Part shown: positions 7,560-14,973 of the stretch, piece after piece
Layout of the letters: each line of letters opens with the position of its first letter
Numbering within the stretch: position 1 is the stretch's first letter
DNA from: Bacteroidales bacterium UBA2712
Lineage (GTDB): Bacteria > Bacteroidota > Bacteroidia > Bacteroidales > Paludibacteraceae
Assembly: GCA_002354055.1 (NCBI GenBank)
Contig: DEKW01000001.1
Location: 1 to 59,726, forward strand
Length of the DNA stretch: 59,726 nt
Reading direction: 5' to 3'
Made by a program: the position numbers and the translations under genes
The notes under the pieces: model-generated
Database searches by the model: none
The model's input: the letters and a program-made list of their open reading frames with translations, nothing else
Told to the model about the DNA's origin: nothing

Positions 7560-9245
7560 CTATCCCTTTCCGCGGTTTAAACGGTAGTCTGAAGGGGACA
7601 TTCCGACGTTTTGGGTGAAGGTTCTGGTGAACGAACTATGGTCGTCGAAGCCACAGCAGTTACCTACCTCTACGATAGGAATATCGAGGTCCTGAAGCAA
7701 CATGATACGCGCCTGCTCGAGCTGGATACGCATCATATATCTCTTGGCTCCTTCGCCGGTGAGATACTTCACCCGGCGGTTGAGGGTCTTGGGTGACATG
7801 CACATCTTGTCGGCGATCTGAGTAACCGTAACCGCCTGATGATCCATCATTTGCGTGACGGAGAGGATGAGTTTCTTGAGGAAGAGTTTATCCTCCTGCG
7901 TCAAATATTCCACATCTTCTTCGGGTTCCGGTTCAGACTCGGGTTCCGATGCAGGCGCCGGCGCCGGAGAGCGACGCGCTTCGTTGAGCTCTGTCATGAC
8001 AGAACTCAGTAGTTCGTTGGTCTTATTCTGGCGGCGGCGGAACCATACAAGACAGCCTGTTATACAGAGGATTGCACCCACGCCGACCGCTACTCCTATA
8101 CCGGCGAGGCGGTGGTTGCTGCGGGTGAGTTGCTCTTTCTCTTTCTCCAACTCATCGCGTCCGAACTCTGCGTTGAAGCGGGCTAACTGCGCTGCCGTAG
8201 CGTGCGAGTAGAGGGAGTCCTTGAGCAGGTGGTACCGCTCCAGATGTACACGTGCGGCGTCGGGGTTGGATTTATAGAGAATCTCGTAAATCGCGCGCTG
8301 GGCGTATGCCTCGTTGTAGGGATTACCGATCCGGCGGCATATGTCGATCGCCTCGGAGAGATAGGTCACCGCCTCTTCCTCGTGGCCCAGACCGCTCGCC
8401 GCCTTACCACGTTTATTTAAGGCTATCGCCAGAGAGAGCTGGTCGCCAGACTGCCGGAAGAACGGCACGACGTCGCCTAAGATCCGCTCCGCCTCGTCGT
8501 AACGCTGCATGCCGACGAGGATAGAGGCTTTCTGGGTCTGGCGTACCGCCATCTTGTAGCGGTTGCCGGTTGTGGATTCCACCATACAAGCGCTATCGGC
8601 ATAAAGGAGCGCCAGATCCTGATGATTGAGGCGGTTCTCTATCTCGCTCGCCATGCCGTAAATAACGGCAGTTCGAGAGGGGTTGTTCGCTTGCTTGGCG
8701 TAACTGATAGCTCGAAGGCTATAGCCCTCCGCCTCCTCGGGATTGCCCGCCGCGAGGAGGGTTCCGGCAATCGTGTTCAGGGAGGAAGAGATGCGATCGG
8801 GGTCGCCGCTCTTGCTGTCGAGTTGGTAGCAACGGCGCATGTAATGCAGCGCCTCGTCGTATTTCGACTGCCGCATGTAGGCGAGGCCTAACATCGCGAG
8901 ATTGTCGGAGATAGATTTCTCATCGGCATACTCCATCAACTCGAGTGCGCGCAGGAGGTTCTTCTCGGCGCGCGGGTAATCCTGCTCGGCATAATACCAC
9001 TCGCCCGCCCAGTACCACACGAGGGCTTTCATCGTATCAAGAGGCGTGGCGGCGGTAAAGACCACCGGTTCGTCCATAAACTCCTCCTTATCCATGTAGG
9101 CAAAGAAAGCCTCAGCGGTCTTCAGCCCGGGCCTTCGGTCAAACTGCTCGAGGAGCGTGTCAATCGGCTCCGGCACCTTCTGGTCGGTTGCCATAAGCGC
9201 TACCACGCAGAATGAGAAGATCAGTAGTGATAAAAGGTTTTTCAT
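7560..9245 (-). CDS. Membrane-anchored TPR sensor with C-terminal AraC-type DNA-binding domain
   Basis: The 561-residue protein has an N-terminal signal/anchor (MKNLLSLLIFSFCVVALMA) and a long TPR region (about 60-350, with typical A-L-x-Y and A-x-x-Y-E helices). A transmembrane helix follows near 380-400 (GVAVGVGAILCITGCLVWF), then a Pro/Glu-rich linker (APAPASEPESEPEPEED) and an AraC/XylS helix-turn-helix pair at the end (about 460-561, with QIADKMCMSPKTLNRRVKYL and IVEVGNCCGFDDHSSFTRTF). This is a one-component regulator that joins periplasmic sensing to a cytoplasmic DNA-binding domain. It lies 17 bp after pepD and probably shares its transcript. Its ligand and target genes are unknown. 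Confidence 0.88.
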   Translation of the reverse strand: MKNLLSLLIFSFCVVALMATDQKVPEPIDTLLEQFDRRPGLKTAEAFFAYMDKEEFMDEPVVFTAATPLDTMKALVWYWAGEWYYAEQDYPRAEKNLLRALELMEYADEKSISDNLAMLGLAYMRQSKYDEALHYMRRCYQLDSKSGDPDRISSSLNTIAGTLLAAGNPEEAEGYSLRAISYAKQANNPSRTAVIYGMASEIENRLNHQDLALLYADSACMVESTTGNRYKMAVRQTQKASILVGMQRYDEAERILGDVVPFFRQSGDQLSLAIALNKRGKAASGLGHEEEAVTYLSEAIDICRRIGNPYNEAYAQRAIYEILYKSNPDAARVHLERYHLLKDSLYSHATAAQLARFNAEFGRDELEKEKEQLTRSNHRLAGIGVAVGVGAILCITGCLVWFRRRQNKTNELLSSVMTELNEARRSPAPAPASEPESEPEPEEDVEYLTQEDKLFLKKLILSVTQMMDHQAVTVTQIADKMCMSPKTLNRRVKYLTGEGAKRYMMRIQLEQARIMLLQDLDIPIVEVGNCCGFDDHSSFTRTFTQNVGMSPSDYRLNRGKG

Positions 9246-9262
9246 GATTGTAGGCAGTTAGA

Positions 9263-10825
9263 TCACATCGTTTTGAGGATTTGACAAAGCCAGGAGTAGC
9301 AGCGGTCGGTGGAGGGGATGGAGAGACGCTCCTGCGGAGAGTGGACGCCGTACATCTGCGGACCGATGGAAACCATGTCGAGGTAGGGGTACTTCTCGAG
9401 GAAGAGTCCACACTCCAGGCCGGCATGGATCGCCAGCACTTTGGGTTCGGATTTGAAGAGGTCGATATAGGCTTTCTTGGTGATGTCGAGAAGCGGCGAA
9501 GAGGGGTTGGGAGTCCATCCGGGGTAGCCGTCTCCGTGGGTGACTTCGTCGCAAGCCATGGAGAGTGCCTGCTCCACGACCCATTTGAGATGGTGCTTGG
9601 AGGATTCTTTGGAAGACCGCTGGGAGGTGTTTACTTCTACGAAGTAAGACCGCTCCGCTGACAGACCGCTATCGCTGACAGACCGCTCCGCTGACAGACC
9701 GCCCTCCGGGCTGACAGATTTCATCTTGATAGAAGCGAGGTTGGTGGAGGTCTCGACGAGGCCGGGGATGTCATGACTCATGGCGATCATGCCGTGAGGG
9801 CACTCGCAGAGCGCCATGATAAGGCGGTAGGCCTTGTCGGCAGGGATGAAGGTCTCGGGCATGTCAGTCGTCTCGAGGTCGAGGCGCATGTCCGTCTCCA
9901 CGGCGCCGAAGACCTGCTCCATCTGCGCCACGAAATGGTTCCACTCAATGCGTATCTGCTCCTTGAAAGCCATAGGGATGGCGATGACGGCTTCCGCCTC
10001 GCGGGCGATGGCGTTGCGGAGATTACCGCCATTGATGGACGCGAGTTGGACTTCGGTCTGGGGCATGATACGCGCGAGGAACCAGACGAGGATCTGGTTG
10101 GCGTTGGCGCGACCTTTGTTGATATCGTCGCCGGAGTGGCCGCCGAGCAATCCGCTTACTCGCAGCTTTACTGCGAGTAGACCGCCCTGCGAGCTGACAG
10201 AACACAGACCGCTGCGCTGACAGACCGCTTCGCTGACAGACACCGGGTCATAGTGCATCTTGGCGAGGGTGTCGATGCCGCCGGCACAGCCGATGAAGAT
10301 CTGGCCGTCGTCCTCGGAGTCGAGGTTGATGAGGCGCTTATGGCGAAGCATGCCATCCTGAAGTTTCATGGCACCGGTGAGGCCGGTCTCTTCATCGACG
10401 GTAAAGAGACACTCGATAGCGGGGTGCGGGAGCTCGGGATCGGTGATAGCCGCGAGCGCCATGGAGATACCTATACCATCATCGCCGCCGAGGGTAGTGC
10501 CTTGGGCTTTGAGCCACTCGCCGTCGATATAGGTCTCGATAGGATCGGTCATGAAATCATGGGCGACATCGCCGTTCTTCTCACAGACCATATCCATATG
10601 TGCCTGGAGGATGACGCCCTCGCGGTCCTCGTAACCGGGTGTAGCGGGGACACGCATTATGACGTTCATCGCCTCATCGGCAACACACTCGATACCATGG
10701 GCAGCGGCGAAAGACTGCAGCCAGCGGCTGATTTGCTCCTCGTGTTTGGAGGGACGGGGGACTTTGCAGATCTCAGCAAAAATTTCAAAGACATTTTTGC
10801 AATTTACCATTTGTTCATTTACCAT
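9263..10825 (-). CDS. pepD: Aminoacyl-histidine dipeptidase (cytosol non-specific dipeptidase), with two in-frame repeat inserts
   Basis: This M20-family metallopeptidase cleaves dipeptides such as Xaa-His. Metal-site motifs are present: LQAHMDM (about 91-97), GGDDGIG and the catalytic/metal pair in VDEETG. At 520 residues it exceeds the usual roughly 485. The excess matches two insertions of family-A repeat sequence at about residues 195-223 (SVSEAVCQRSGLCSVSS...) and 370-394 (SVSPEGGLSAERSVSDSGLS...). The N-terminus MVNEQMVN comes from a family-B repeat. The ATG at 10810 (MVNCKNVFE) is an equally plausible start. The gene follows the MATE gene in the same operon. The inserts fall between conserved motifs and keep the frame, so the enzyme is probably functional. 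Confidence 0.92.
   Translation of the reverse strand: MVNEQMVNCKNVFEIFAEICKVPRPSKHEEQISRWLQSFAAAHGIECVADEAMNVIMRVPATPGYEDREGVILQAHMDMVCEKNGDVAHDFMTDPIETYIDGEWLKAQGTTLGGDDGIGISMALAAITDPELPHPAIECLFTVDEETGLTGAMKLQDGMLRHKRLINLDSEDDGQIFIGCAGGIDTLAKMHYDPVSVSEAVCQRSGLCSVSSQGGLLAVKLRVSGLLGGHSGDDINKGRANANQILVWFLARIMPQTEVQLASINGGNLRNAIAREAEAVIAIPMAFKEQIRIEWNHFVAQMEQVFGAVETDMRLDLETTDMPETFIPADKAYRLIMALCECPHGMIAMSHDIPGLVETSTNLASIKMKSVSPEGGLSAERSVSDSGLSAERSYFVEVNTSQRSSKESSKHHLKWVVEQALSMACDEVTHGDGYPGWTPNPSSPLLDITKKAYIDLFKSEPKVLAIHAGLECGLFLEKYPYLDMVSIGPQMYGVHSPQERLSIPSTDRCYSWLCQILKTM
9646..9718. repeat. Family-A repeat tract, four units, inside pepD
   Basis: Read on the coding strand, CTGTCAGC..GCGGT occurs four times. 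Its centres are CCGGAGG, GGA, GATA and GGA, giving unit lengths of 20, 16, 17 and 16 bp. The frame is kept overall. The first unit holds the palindrome GCCC-TCC-GGGC. Confidence 0.9.
10157..10242. repeat. Second family-A repeat tract inside pepD
   Basis: The tract starts with the perfect hairpin TACTCGCAG-CTTTA-CTGCGAGTA and continues with ACCGCCCTGCGAGCTGACAG, ACAGACCGCTGCGCTG and ACAGACCGCTTCGCTG. The word GCTGACAGAACACAGACC is nearly identical to one in the glycogen synthase tract. Confidence 0.88.
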
Positions 10826-10828
10826 TTG
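10799..10828. repeat. Family-B 15-bp repeat (two units) at the pepD start
   Basis: On the coding strand, CAAATGGTAAATGAA is followed by CAAATGGTAAATTGC. Each unit contains an ATG, and the pair provides both candidate pepD start codons. Confidence 0.85.
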
Positions 10829-10845
10829 GTTATTTATTTAGTTAT

Positions 10846-12255
10846 TTAATCATTTAGCAATTTGTTTTGCGTAAGGCGCTTCAATTGTCTGTTAAACCGT
10901 ATATGGAAGAGGACCGCGGGGATCGCAAGTGCGATGACGAACGCCATCCACATACCTTTAGCGCCAAGGCCGAGGGGGAAGGTCAGATACAGGCCGAGGG
11001 GCAGGGCGACACCTATATAGGCGAAGAGGGCGATACGCATGGGGACGCGTACATCCTGGATACCCCGCAGCATGGCGGCTCCGATACACTGCAGGCCGTC
11101 GGCGTACTGGAAGAGCGCACCTATCACCAGCAAGGTAGAGGCAATATTCGCCACCTCGGGGTCGTTGGTGAAGATATAAGGGATCCGGTAGCGGAAGAAA
11201 AACATGATACTTGCGCCTATCGTGTTCATAAGAAGACAGAGATGGATGGAGGCGGTGGATGCCATTCGCACGGCGTGGAGGTCGCCTTTGCCGAGTTGAT
11301 GGGAGACACGGATGGTAGTAGCCGCTCCGATGCCCTGCGCGAGCATGAAAGTGAGGTCACACATCTGATTGGCTATATGGTGCGCCGCAAGGGCTTCCTT
11401 GCTGATCCAGCCGATGATGACAAAAGAGGCGGTGAAGAGAAAAGCCTCCGCAAAAGACTGCAGGCCGATAGGTGTACCGATCGCCAGCAGGTGCTCAATC
11501 TCGCGGCGGGTGATCATCCGCGCACGCATGGAGAGGATATATCTGCGCCAATCTGCCTTCCAAAACATGACGGCAAAGAAACAGAGGGGCATGAGCGTGC
11601 GGGCAATGAGGGTAGCAATGCCGGCACCTTTGGCTCCCATGGGTTCAAAGCCCCAATGACCGAAGATGAAGACCCAGTTAAGGAGAATATTCAAGAGGTT
11701 GCACGCGAGCGTGATCACCATCGCGACCGTGGTGTTGCCCAATCCCTCGAGGAACTGCTTGCTGAAACAGAAAAGCAGGAAAGGGATGATTGAGAGCACT
11801 ATTAATATGTAGTACGGGCGCGCGCACGCGATAACCACGGGTTCCTGGCCGAACGCATCGAGATAGGGGATACATGGCGCCAGCAACAAGAGTGACGCCA
11901 GGCACATGAGGAGCGTGAAAATGAGTCCGTTAGCGAGATACGAAGAGACTTGCTCATGCTTGTGGGCAATCTCTTCGTCCGGCGCGGACTGGAGAAGGAG
12001 TTTCTCGAGACGGCCGTGCACGTGTCCCACGAGCGGCGTGATACCCATGACGGCTCCCATGGCAAAGACCATGACGGTGAAGAAGATGGCATTGGAGAAA
12101 CTGACCGCCGCCAAGTCCGCCGTACCGTAATGCCCCACCATAATACTATCCGCGAGACCGACCAAAGCCGCGCCGAGCTGGGTGAGCATGACGGGAAAAG
12201 CGACTTTGAGATTTCGCTTATAATAGGGCACTATTTCTCGAAAAGTATAGGTCAT
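10846..12255 (-). CDS. MATE-family multidrug/Na+ efflux transporter
   Basis: This is a 469-residue inner-membrane protein with about 12 hydrophobic segments in two homologous halves. It has the MATE hallmark near the start (KRNLKVAFPVMLTQLGAALVG...). It probably exports cationic compounds against H+ or Na+. I place the start at the ATG at 12255 (MTYTFREIVPY), because an upstream in-frame ATG at 12294 lies inside the promoter. The last residues (KLLND) come from repeat-like AAATGATTAAATAA sequence in the spacer to pepD. It is the first gene of a MATE-pepD-TPR/AraC operon and is divergent from the outer-membrane protein gene. Confidence 0.93.
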   Translation of the reverse strand: MTYTFREIVPYYKRNLKVAFPVMLTQLGAALVGLADSIMVGHYGTADLAAVSFSNAIFFTVMVFAMGAVMGITPLVGHVHGRLEKLLLQSAPDEEIAHKHEQVSSYLANGLIFTLLMCLASLLLLAPCIPYLDAFGQEPVVIACARPYYILIVLSIIPFLLFCFSKQFLEGLGNTTVAMVITLACNLLNILLNWVFIFGHWGFEPMGAKGAGIATLIARTLMPLCFFAVMFWKADWRRYILSMRARMITRREIEHLLAIGTPIGLQSFAEAFLFTASFVIIGWISKEALAAHHIANQMCDLTFMLAQGIGAATTIRVSHQLGKGDLHAVRMASTASIHLCLLMNTIGASIMFFFRYRIPYIFTNDPEVANIASTLLVIGALFQYADGLQCIGAAMLRGIQDVRVPMRIALFAYIGVALPLGLYLTFPLGLGAKGMWMAFVIALAIPAVLFHIRFNRQLKRLTQNKLLND

Positions 12256-12271
12256 GATACAAAATCGAGTG

Positions 12272-12302
12272 CAAAGATACAATTTTTTTTGCATATTTCA
12301 AA
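12272..12302 (-). promoter_or_regulatory. Promoter of the MATE-pepD operon
   Basis: On the minus strand TTTG (12299-12302), a 19-bp spacer and TATCTTTG (12272-12279) match the consensus. It overlaps the divergent promoter at 12288-12319. Confidence 0.85.
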
Positions 12303-12319
12303 AAAAAGCAGTAATTTTG
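12288..12319 (+). promoter_or_regulatory. Promoter of the outer-membrane protein gene
   Basis: TTTG at 12288-12291, a 20-bp spacer and TAATTTTG at 12312-12319. The ATG at 12330 is only 11 bp past the box, so the leader is at most a few nucleotides. Confidence 0.85.
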
Positions 12320-12329
12320 CAGCCAAATT

Positions 12330-13121
12330 ATGAAACAAATGGGCAGTTTAAGGACTAAACATACAGGAATCCTCCTCTTCATGGCATGTTTGTGGGCAGG
12401 AATGGCGTGGGCAGACGAGCCTAACAAACCGGCGTACCAGATAGCAGACAACACGTTCTTCGATCCGACGAAGAAAGTAGAGCGCGAGGAGAGTTACCAG
12501 TTTGGGGTGGAATACCGCATCGAGGTGGGGTACGCGCAACACTACCAACGTACGCACAGCCTCTCCTTCCCGGAGATGTACCTTCACGGCGCACGCGTCG
12601 GCGCTACTTTCACGTTCCTGCTGCCGATTCATTTCAGCCTGCAGACGGGTGTGTATTATACCTTGCTGTACGGTCAGAGAGAGCAACACTGGCGTTCGAT
12701 GGACGCTCCGTCGGTTCAGACGGAGTACATCCAACATCGCGTTTTAGCGCATAACCTGACCATACCGATGAGGGCGTACTACACCATTCCGCTCTGGAAA
12801 AAACTGAATTTATTCTTCTACACAGGTCCGCAGTTGCATATCGGTATGGCGCAGACGGACTATATCCAGACCCACCTGAGTGCCGGGACGGAGACGTGGC
12901 TGAAGGGTCAAGGCATCGCGACCGAGCCGTACGACCGGATGGCGGATGAGTTAGTCCGCGCGAATATCCAATGGGGCTTAGGAGGCGGCCTGGAATGGGA
13001 TTGCTACCGACTGCAAAGCGGGTATGATTTCGGTCTGAACAATCTCGTCAGACACAAACAAATCCCCACACAGTACATGTCCGAGTGGGGATGGTTCGTA
13101 AGTTTCAGCTACAAGTTTTAG
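12330..13121 (+). CDS. Predicted outer-membrane beta-barrel protein (PorT-like/OmpA-barrel type)
   Basis: This 263-residue protein has a signal peptide (hydrophobic core ILLFMACLWAGMAWA). The mature part alternates short amphipathic beta strands and ends in an aromatic residue (SWFVSFSYKF-type end: GWFVSFSYKF), typical for BamA-dependent outer-membrane barrels. Strand patterns such as YRIEVGYAQHY, VGATFTFLLPIHFSLQTGVYYTLLYG and GLGGGLEWDCYRLQSGYDFGL are consistent with 8-10 strands. Exact family is not recognised. An alternative start is the ATG at 12339 (MGSLRTKHTG). It converges on the C69 peptidase operon. Confidence 0.75.
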   Translation: MKQMGSLRTKHTGILLFMACLWAGMAWADEPNKPAYQIADNTFFDPTKKVEREESYQFGVEYRIEVGYAQHYQRTHSLSFPEMYLHGARVGATFTFLLPIHFSLQTGVYYTLLYGQREQHWRSMDAPSVQTEYIQHRVLAHNLTIPMRAYYTIPLWKKLNLFFYTGPQLHIGMAQTDYIQTHLSAGTETWLKGQGIATEPYDRMADELVRANIQWGLGGGLEWDCYRLQSGYDFGLNNLVRHKQIPTQYMSEWGWFVSFSYKF

Positions 13122-13151
13122 GTAAAAGACCTTACGTATTCGTTGGCTAAA

Positions 13152-13195
13152 TAACTAACGAATAACCAACTAATAACTAACGAATAACTAACGAT
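13152..13195. repeat. Four tandem 11-bp repeats (TAACTAACGAA) between convergent genes
   Basis: TAACTAACGAA, TAACCAACTAA, TAACTAACGAA and TAACTAACGAT are contiguous with an exact 11-bp period. The tract fills the gap between the outer-membrane protein stop and the C69 peptidase stop. Confidence 0.88.
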
Positions 13196-13200
13196 TCGGC

Positions 13201-14973
13201 TTATTCGTGGGTTATTTCCGGGGCTACCATGCGGAGGAATTTCTCGGGGAGAGGGAGTCGATTCGGGCCACAGCTGTTGCCATACTGGTTGCGCTTGAAT
13301 TGTCCGTTTTCTTCTTTGCGTTCCTGTCCGTCGATAAATTTCGTCACCAAATAGAAGTACAGTCTCTGCCAATCCGCCACAAGATTCTCGGCCTGCGAGC
13401 ACGAATAGGAAGAGAGGAAGGATTTAGCATCCTCTTCGCTGAGTTCGGAAGCCTGTGCGTCCACTCCGGCGATCTGGGTATTGAATTTATCGTCCCAAAT
13501 CTGCTGGTTTTCGCGGATGTGCGGGTACATGCGGCTGTACTTGGTGTACGCCCAGTTAGCGACGATATTAAAGGTCCACCAAGCGGAGGTCGGCGAGTAG
13601 GTGTAGCTGTCGCCATTGCCTTCGGCAAAACACTCCGGCACATGCTTGAGGCAGCTGTACATCGGGGTGTAGCAGCTGCAGGCGGCATCGTCCACACCGA
13701 ACCAGAAGATACCATACTTGCTGTACGGACGCATTTGCGCGACGAACGACCAAGCGGTCTGCTGGGTCGCCGTCGGGCGCTCGTACCAGTATTGGACGGA
13801 GTCCAGTTTGAAGCCTAAGCCGCCATAACGGAGTTTGCTATTCCAGGGGCCGGCGTCGGTGCCTTGGGTGATGTCGAGCGGCGTACCTTTGTATTCATCC
13901 CGCATACATTCCTTGATATCCTGAACGGAGACTTTGCGGTTCGGGACGATCCACAAGGGCATGTGTTCGCCCTCCGGGCTAATTGATGATTTATGATTTA
14001 TGATTGATGATTTATTATTTTCGCGGAAGGTCTTGCCGGTAGCGTAGTCGAAGTACTTGTCCATGTCGTTACTGAAATGGTTGAAGAAGGACCAGACGCG
14101 AGCTTCACAGACATATAAACCGCTGAAATCAAAGGGGTTATAGGCAGCCTGGAACGAAAAATCTTTGTCCGCGCCGGAGAAGAATCCTTTCTCGCGGGCA
14201 AAGGAGATGACATCCTTACTCCACATCCAATCGCCCTTGCAGACACAGTTGAGTTTTTTCTGGAGGCGCTTCTCTTCTTTGGTCAGTTTGTGCTTTGCGG
14301 AGAGGGGCAGCGTGGTAATGCGTGCCTGGTTGGCATGGGCCGCGATGGCGTTGTCTGGAATGCGTACAGCCACCCAGTTAGCGCCTTTCTGACCCTTGCC
14401 TTTGCCAATCAGATCCATGATCCAGACCTCGTTTGGGTCTCCGAAAGAGAAGGACTCTCCTTCGGAGGCGTAGCCGTATTCGTTGACAAGGGTGATGAAC
14501 CACTCGATGGCTTCGCGTGCGGTCTTACTGCGCTCGAGGGCGATGTAGATGAGTGAGCCGTAGTCGATGCCGACGGTGTCCCAGAGTGCTTCGCGGCCTC
14601 CCCAAGTGGTCTCACCGATGGTGACCTGGTTCTCGTTCATGTTTCCCACCACGGTATAGGTGTGGGCGATCTGGGGGATGGAGCCCTGCGGCCGTCCGGT
14701 GTCCCAGTCTTTCACTTCGCGCAGGGCGCCTTCGGGATGATCGGCAGCCGGGACGAAATGCAGGAATCCGTACATGCCGTAGGAGTCCGCGGCGTAGGAG
14801 ATGATGGTACTACCATCCGCGGAGGCGTCTTTGCCGACCAAAAAATTCGTACAAGCGGACGTTTCCAGAGGAAACGAGACCGCCATTATCATGGCTGAAA
14901 GACCGGCTACAAGCAGCCTGACAGACCGCTTTGCTGACAGACCGCTCACGGTGTTCGCTGATAGATTTTTCAT
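13201..14973 (-). CDS. Secreted C69-family dipeptidase
   Basis: This is an Ntn-hydrolase of peptidase family C69 (590 residues). The nucleophile is Cys41 in SACTNFLVGKDAS, exposed by leader removal, and the DGSTIISYAADSYGMYG segment is characteristic of the family. The leader is unusual. Between MKNL and the hydrophobic core (LLVAGLSAMIMAVSF) lie about 15 residues encoded by a family-A repeat (SANTVSGLSAKRSVR), which lengthens the n-region while leaving it basic. A second repeat-derived insert (SSIINHKSSISPEGE) occurs at about residues 318-336. It overlaps the glycogen synthase stop by 4 bp and is the last gene of the five-gene operon. Likely role: extracytoplasmic peptide use. Confidence 0.9.
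   Translation of the reverse strand: MKNLSANTVSGLSAKRSVRLLVAGLSAMIMAVSFPLETSACTNFLVGKDASADGSTIISYAADSYGMYGFLHFVPAADHPEGALREVKDWDTGRPQGSIPQIAHTYTVVGNMNENQVTIGETTWGGREALWDTVGIDYGSLIYIALERSKTAREAIEWFITLVNEYGYASEGESFSFGDPNEVWIMDLIGKGKGQKGANWVAVRIPDNAIAAHANQARITTLPLSAKHKLTKEEKRLQKKLNCVCKGDWMWSKDVISFAREKGFFSGADKDFSFQAAYNPFDFSGLYVCEARVWSFFNHFSNDMDKYFDYATGKTFRENNKSSIINHKSSISPEGEHMPLWIVPNRKVSVQDIKECMRDEYKGTPLDITQGTDAGPWNSKLRYGGLGFKLDSVQYWYERPTATQQTAWSFVAQMRPYSKYGIFWFGVDDAACSCYTPMYSCLKHVPECFAEGNGDSYTYSPTSAWWTFNIVANWAYTKYSRMYPHIRENQQIWDDKFNTQIAGVDAQASELSEEDAKSFLSSYSCSQAENLVADWQRLYFYLVTKFIDGQERKEENGQFKRNQYGNSCGPNRLPLPEKFLRMVAPEITHE
13969..14020. repeat. Chimeric repeat tract (family-A hairpin plus TGATTTATGAT repeats) inside the C69 peptidase
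   Basis: The family-A core GCCCTCCGGGCT (identical to one unit in pepD) is joined directly to repeated TGATGATTTA and TGATTTATGA words. It encodes an Asn/Lys/Ser-rich loop in frame. Confidence 0.8.
14915..14964. repeat. Family-A repeat tract in the signal peptide of the C69 peptidase
   Basis: CTGACAGACCGCTTTG, CTGACAGACCGCTCACGGTG and TTCGCTGATAG are consecutive units. They insert in frame before the hydrophobic core of the leader. Confidence 0.85.

Noticed and set aside
9646..10242. Possible CRISPR array
   Set aside because: Units are 16-20 bp, contiguous, translated and lack unique spacers. No cas genes are present.
9263..10825. Diversity-generating retroelement explaining the repeat inserts
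   Set aside because: No reverse transcriptase, template repeat or adenine-biased variation is visible. The inserts are tandem repeats rather than variable regions.
12256..12294. Upstream ATG at 12294 as start of the MATE gene
   Set aside because: It lies within the -33/-7 region of the gene's own promoter. The ATG at 12255 gives a normal MATE N-terminus.
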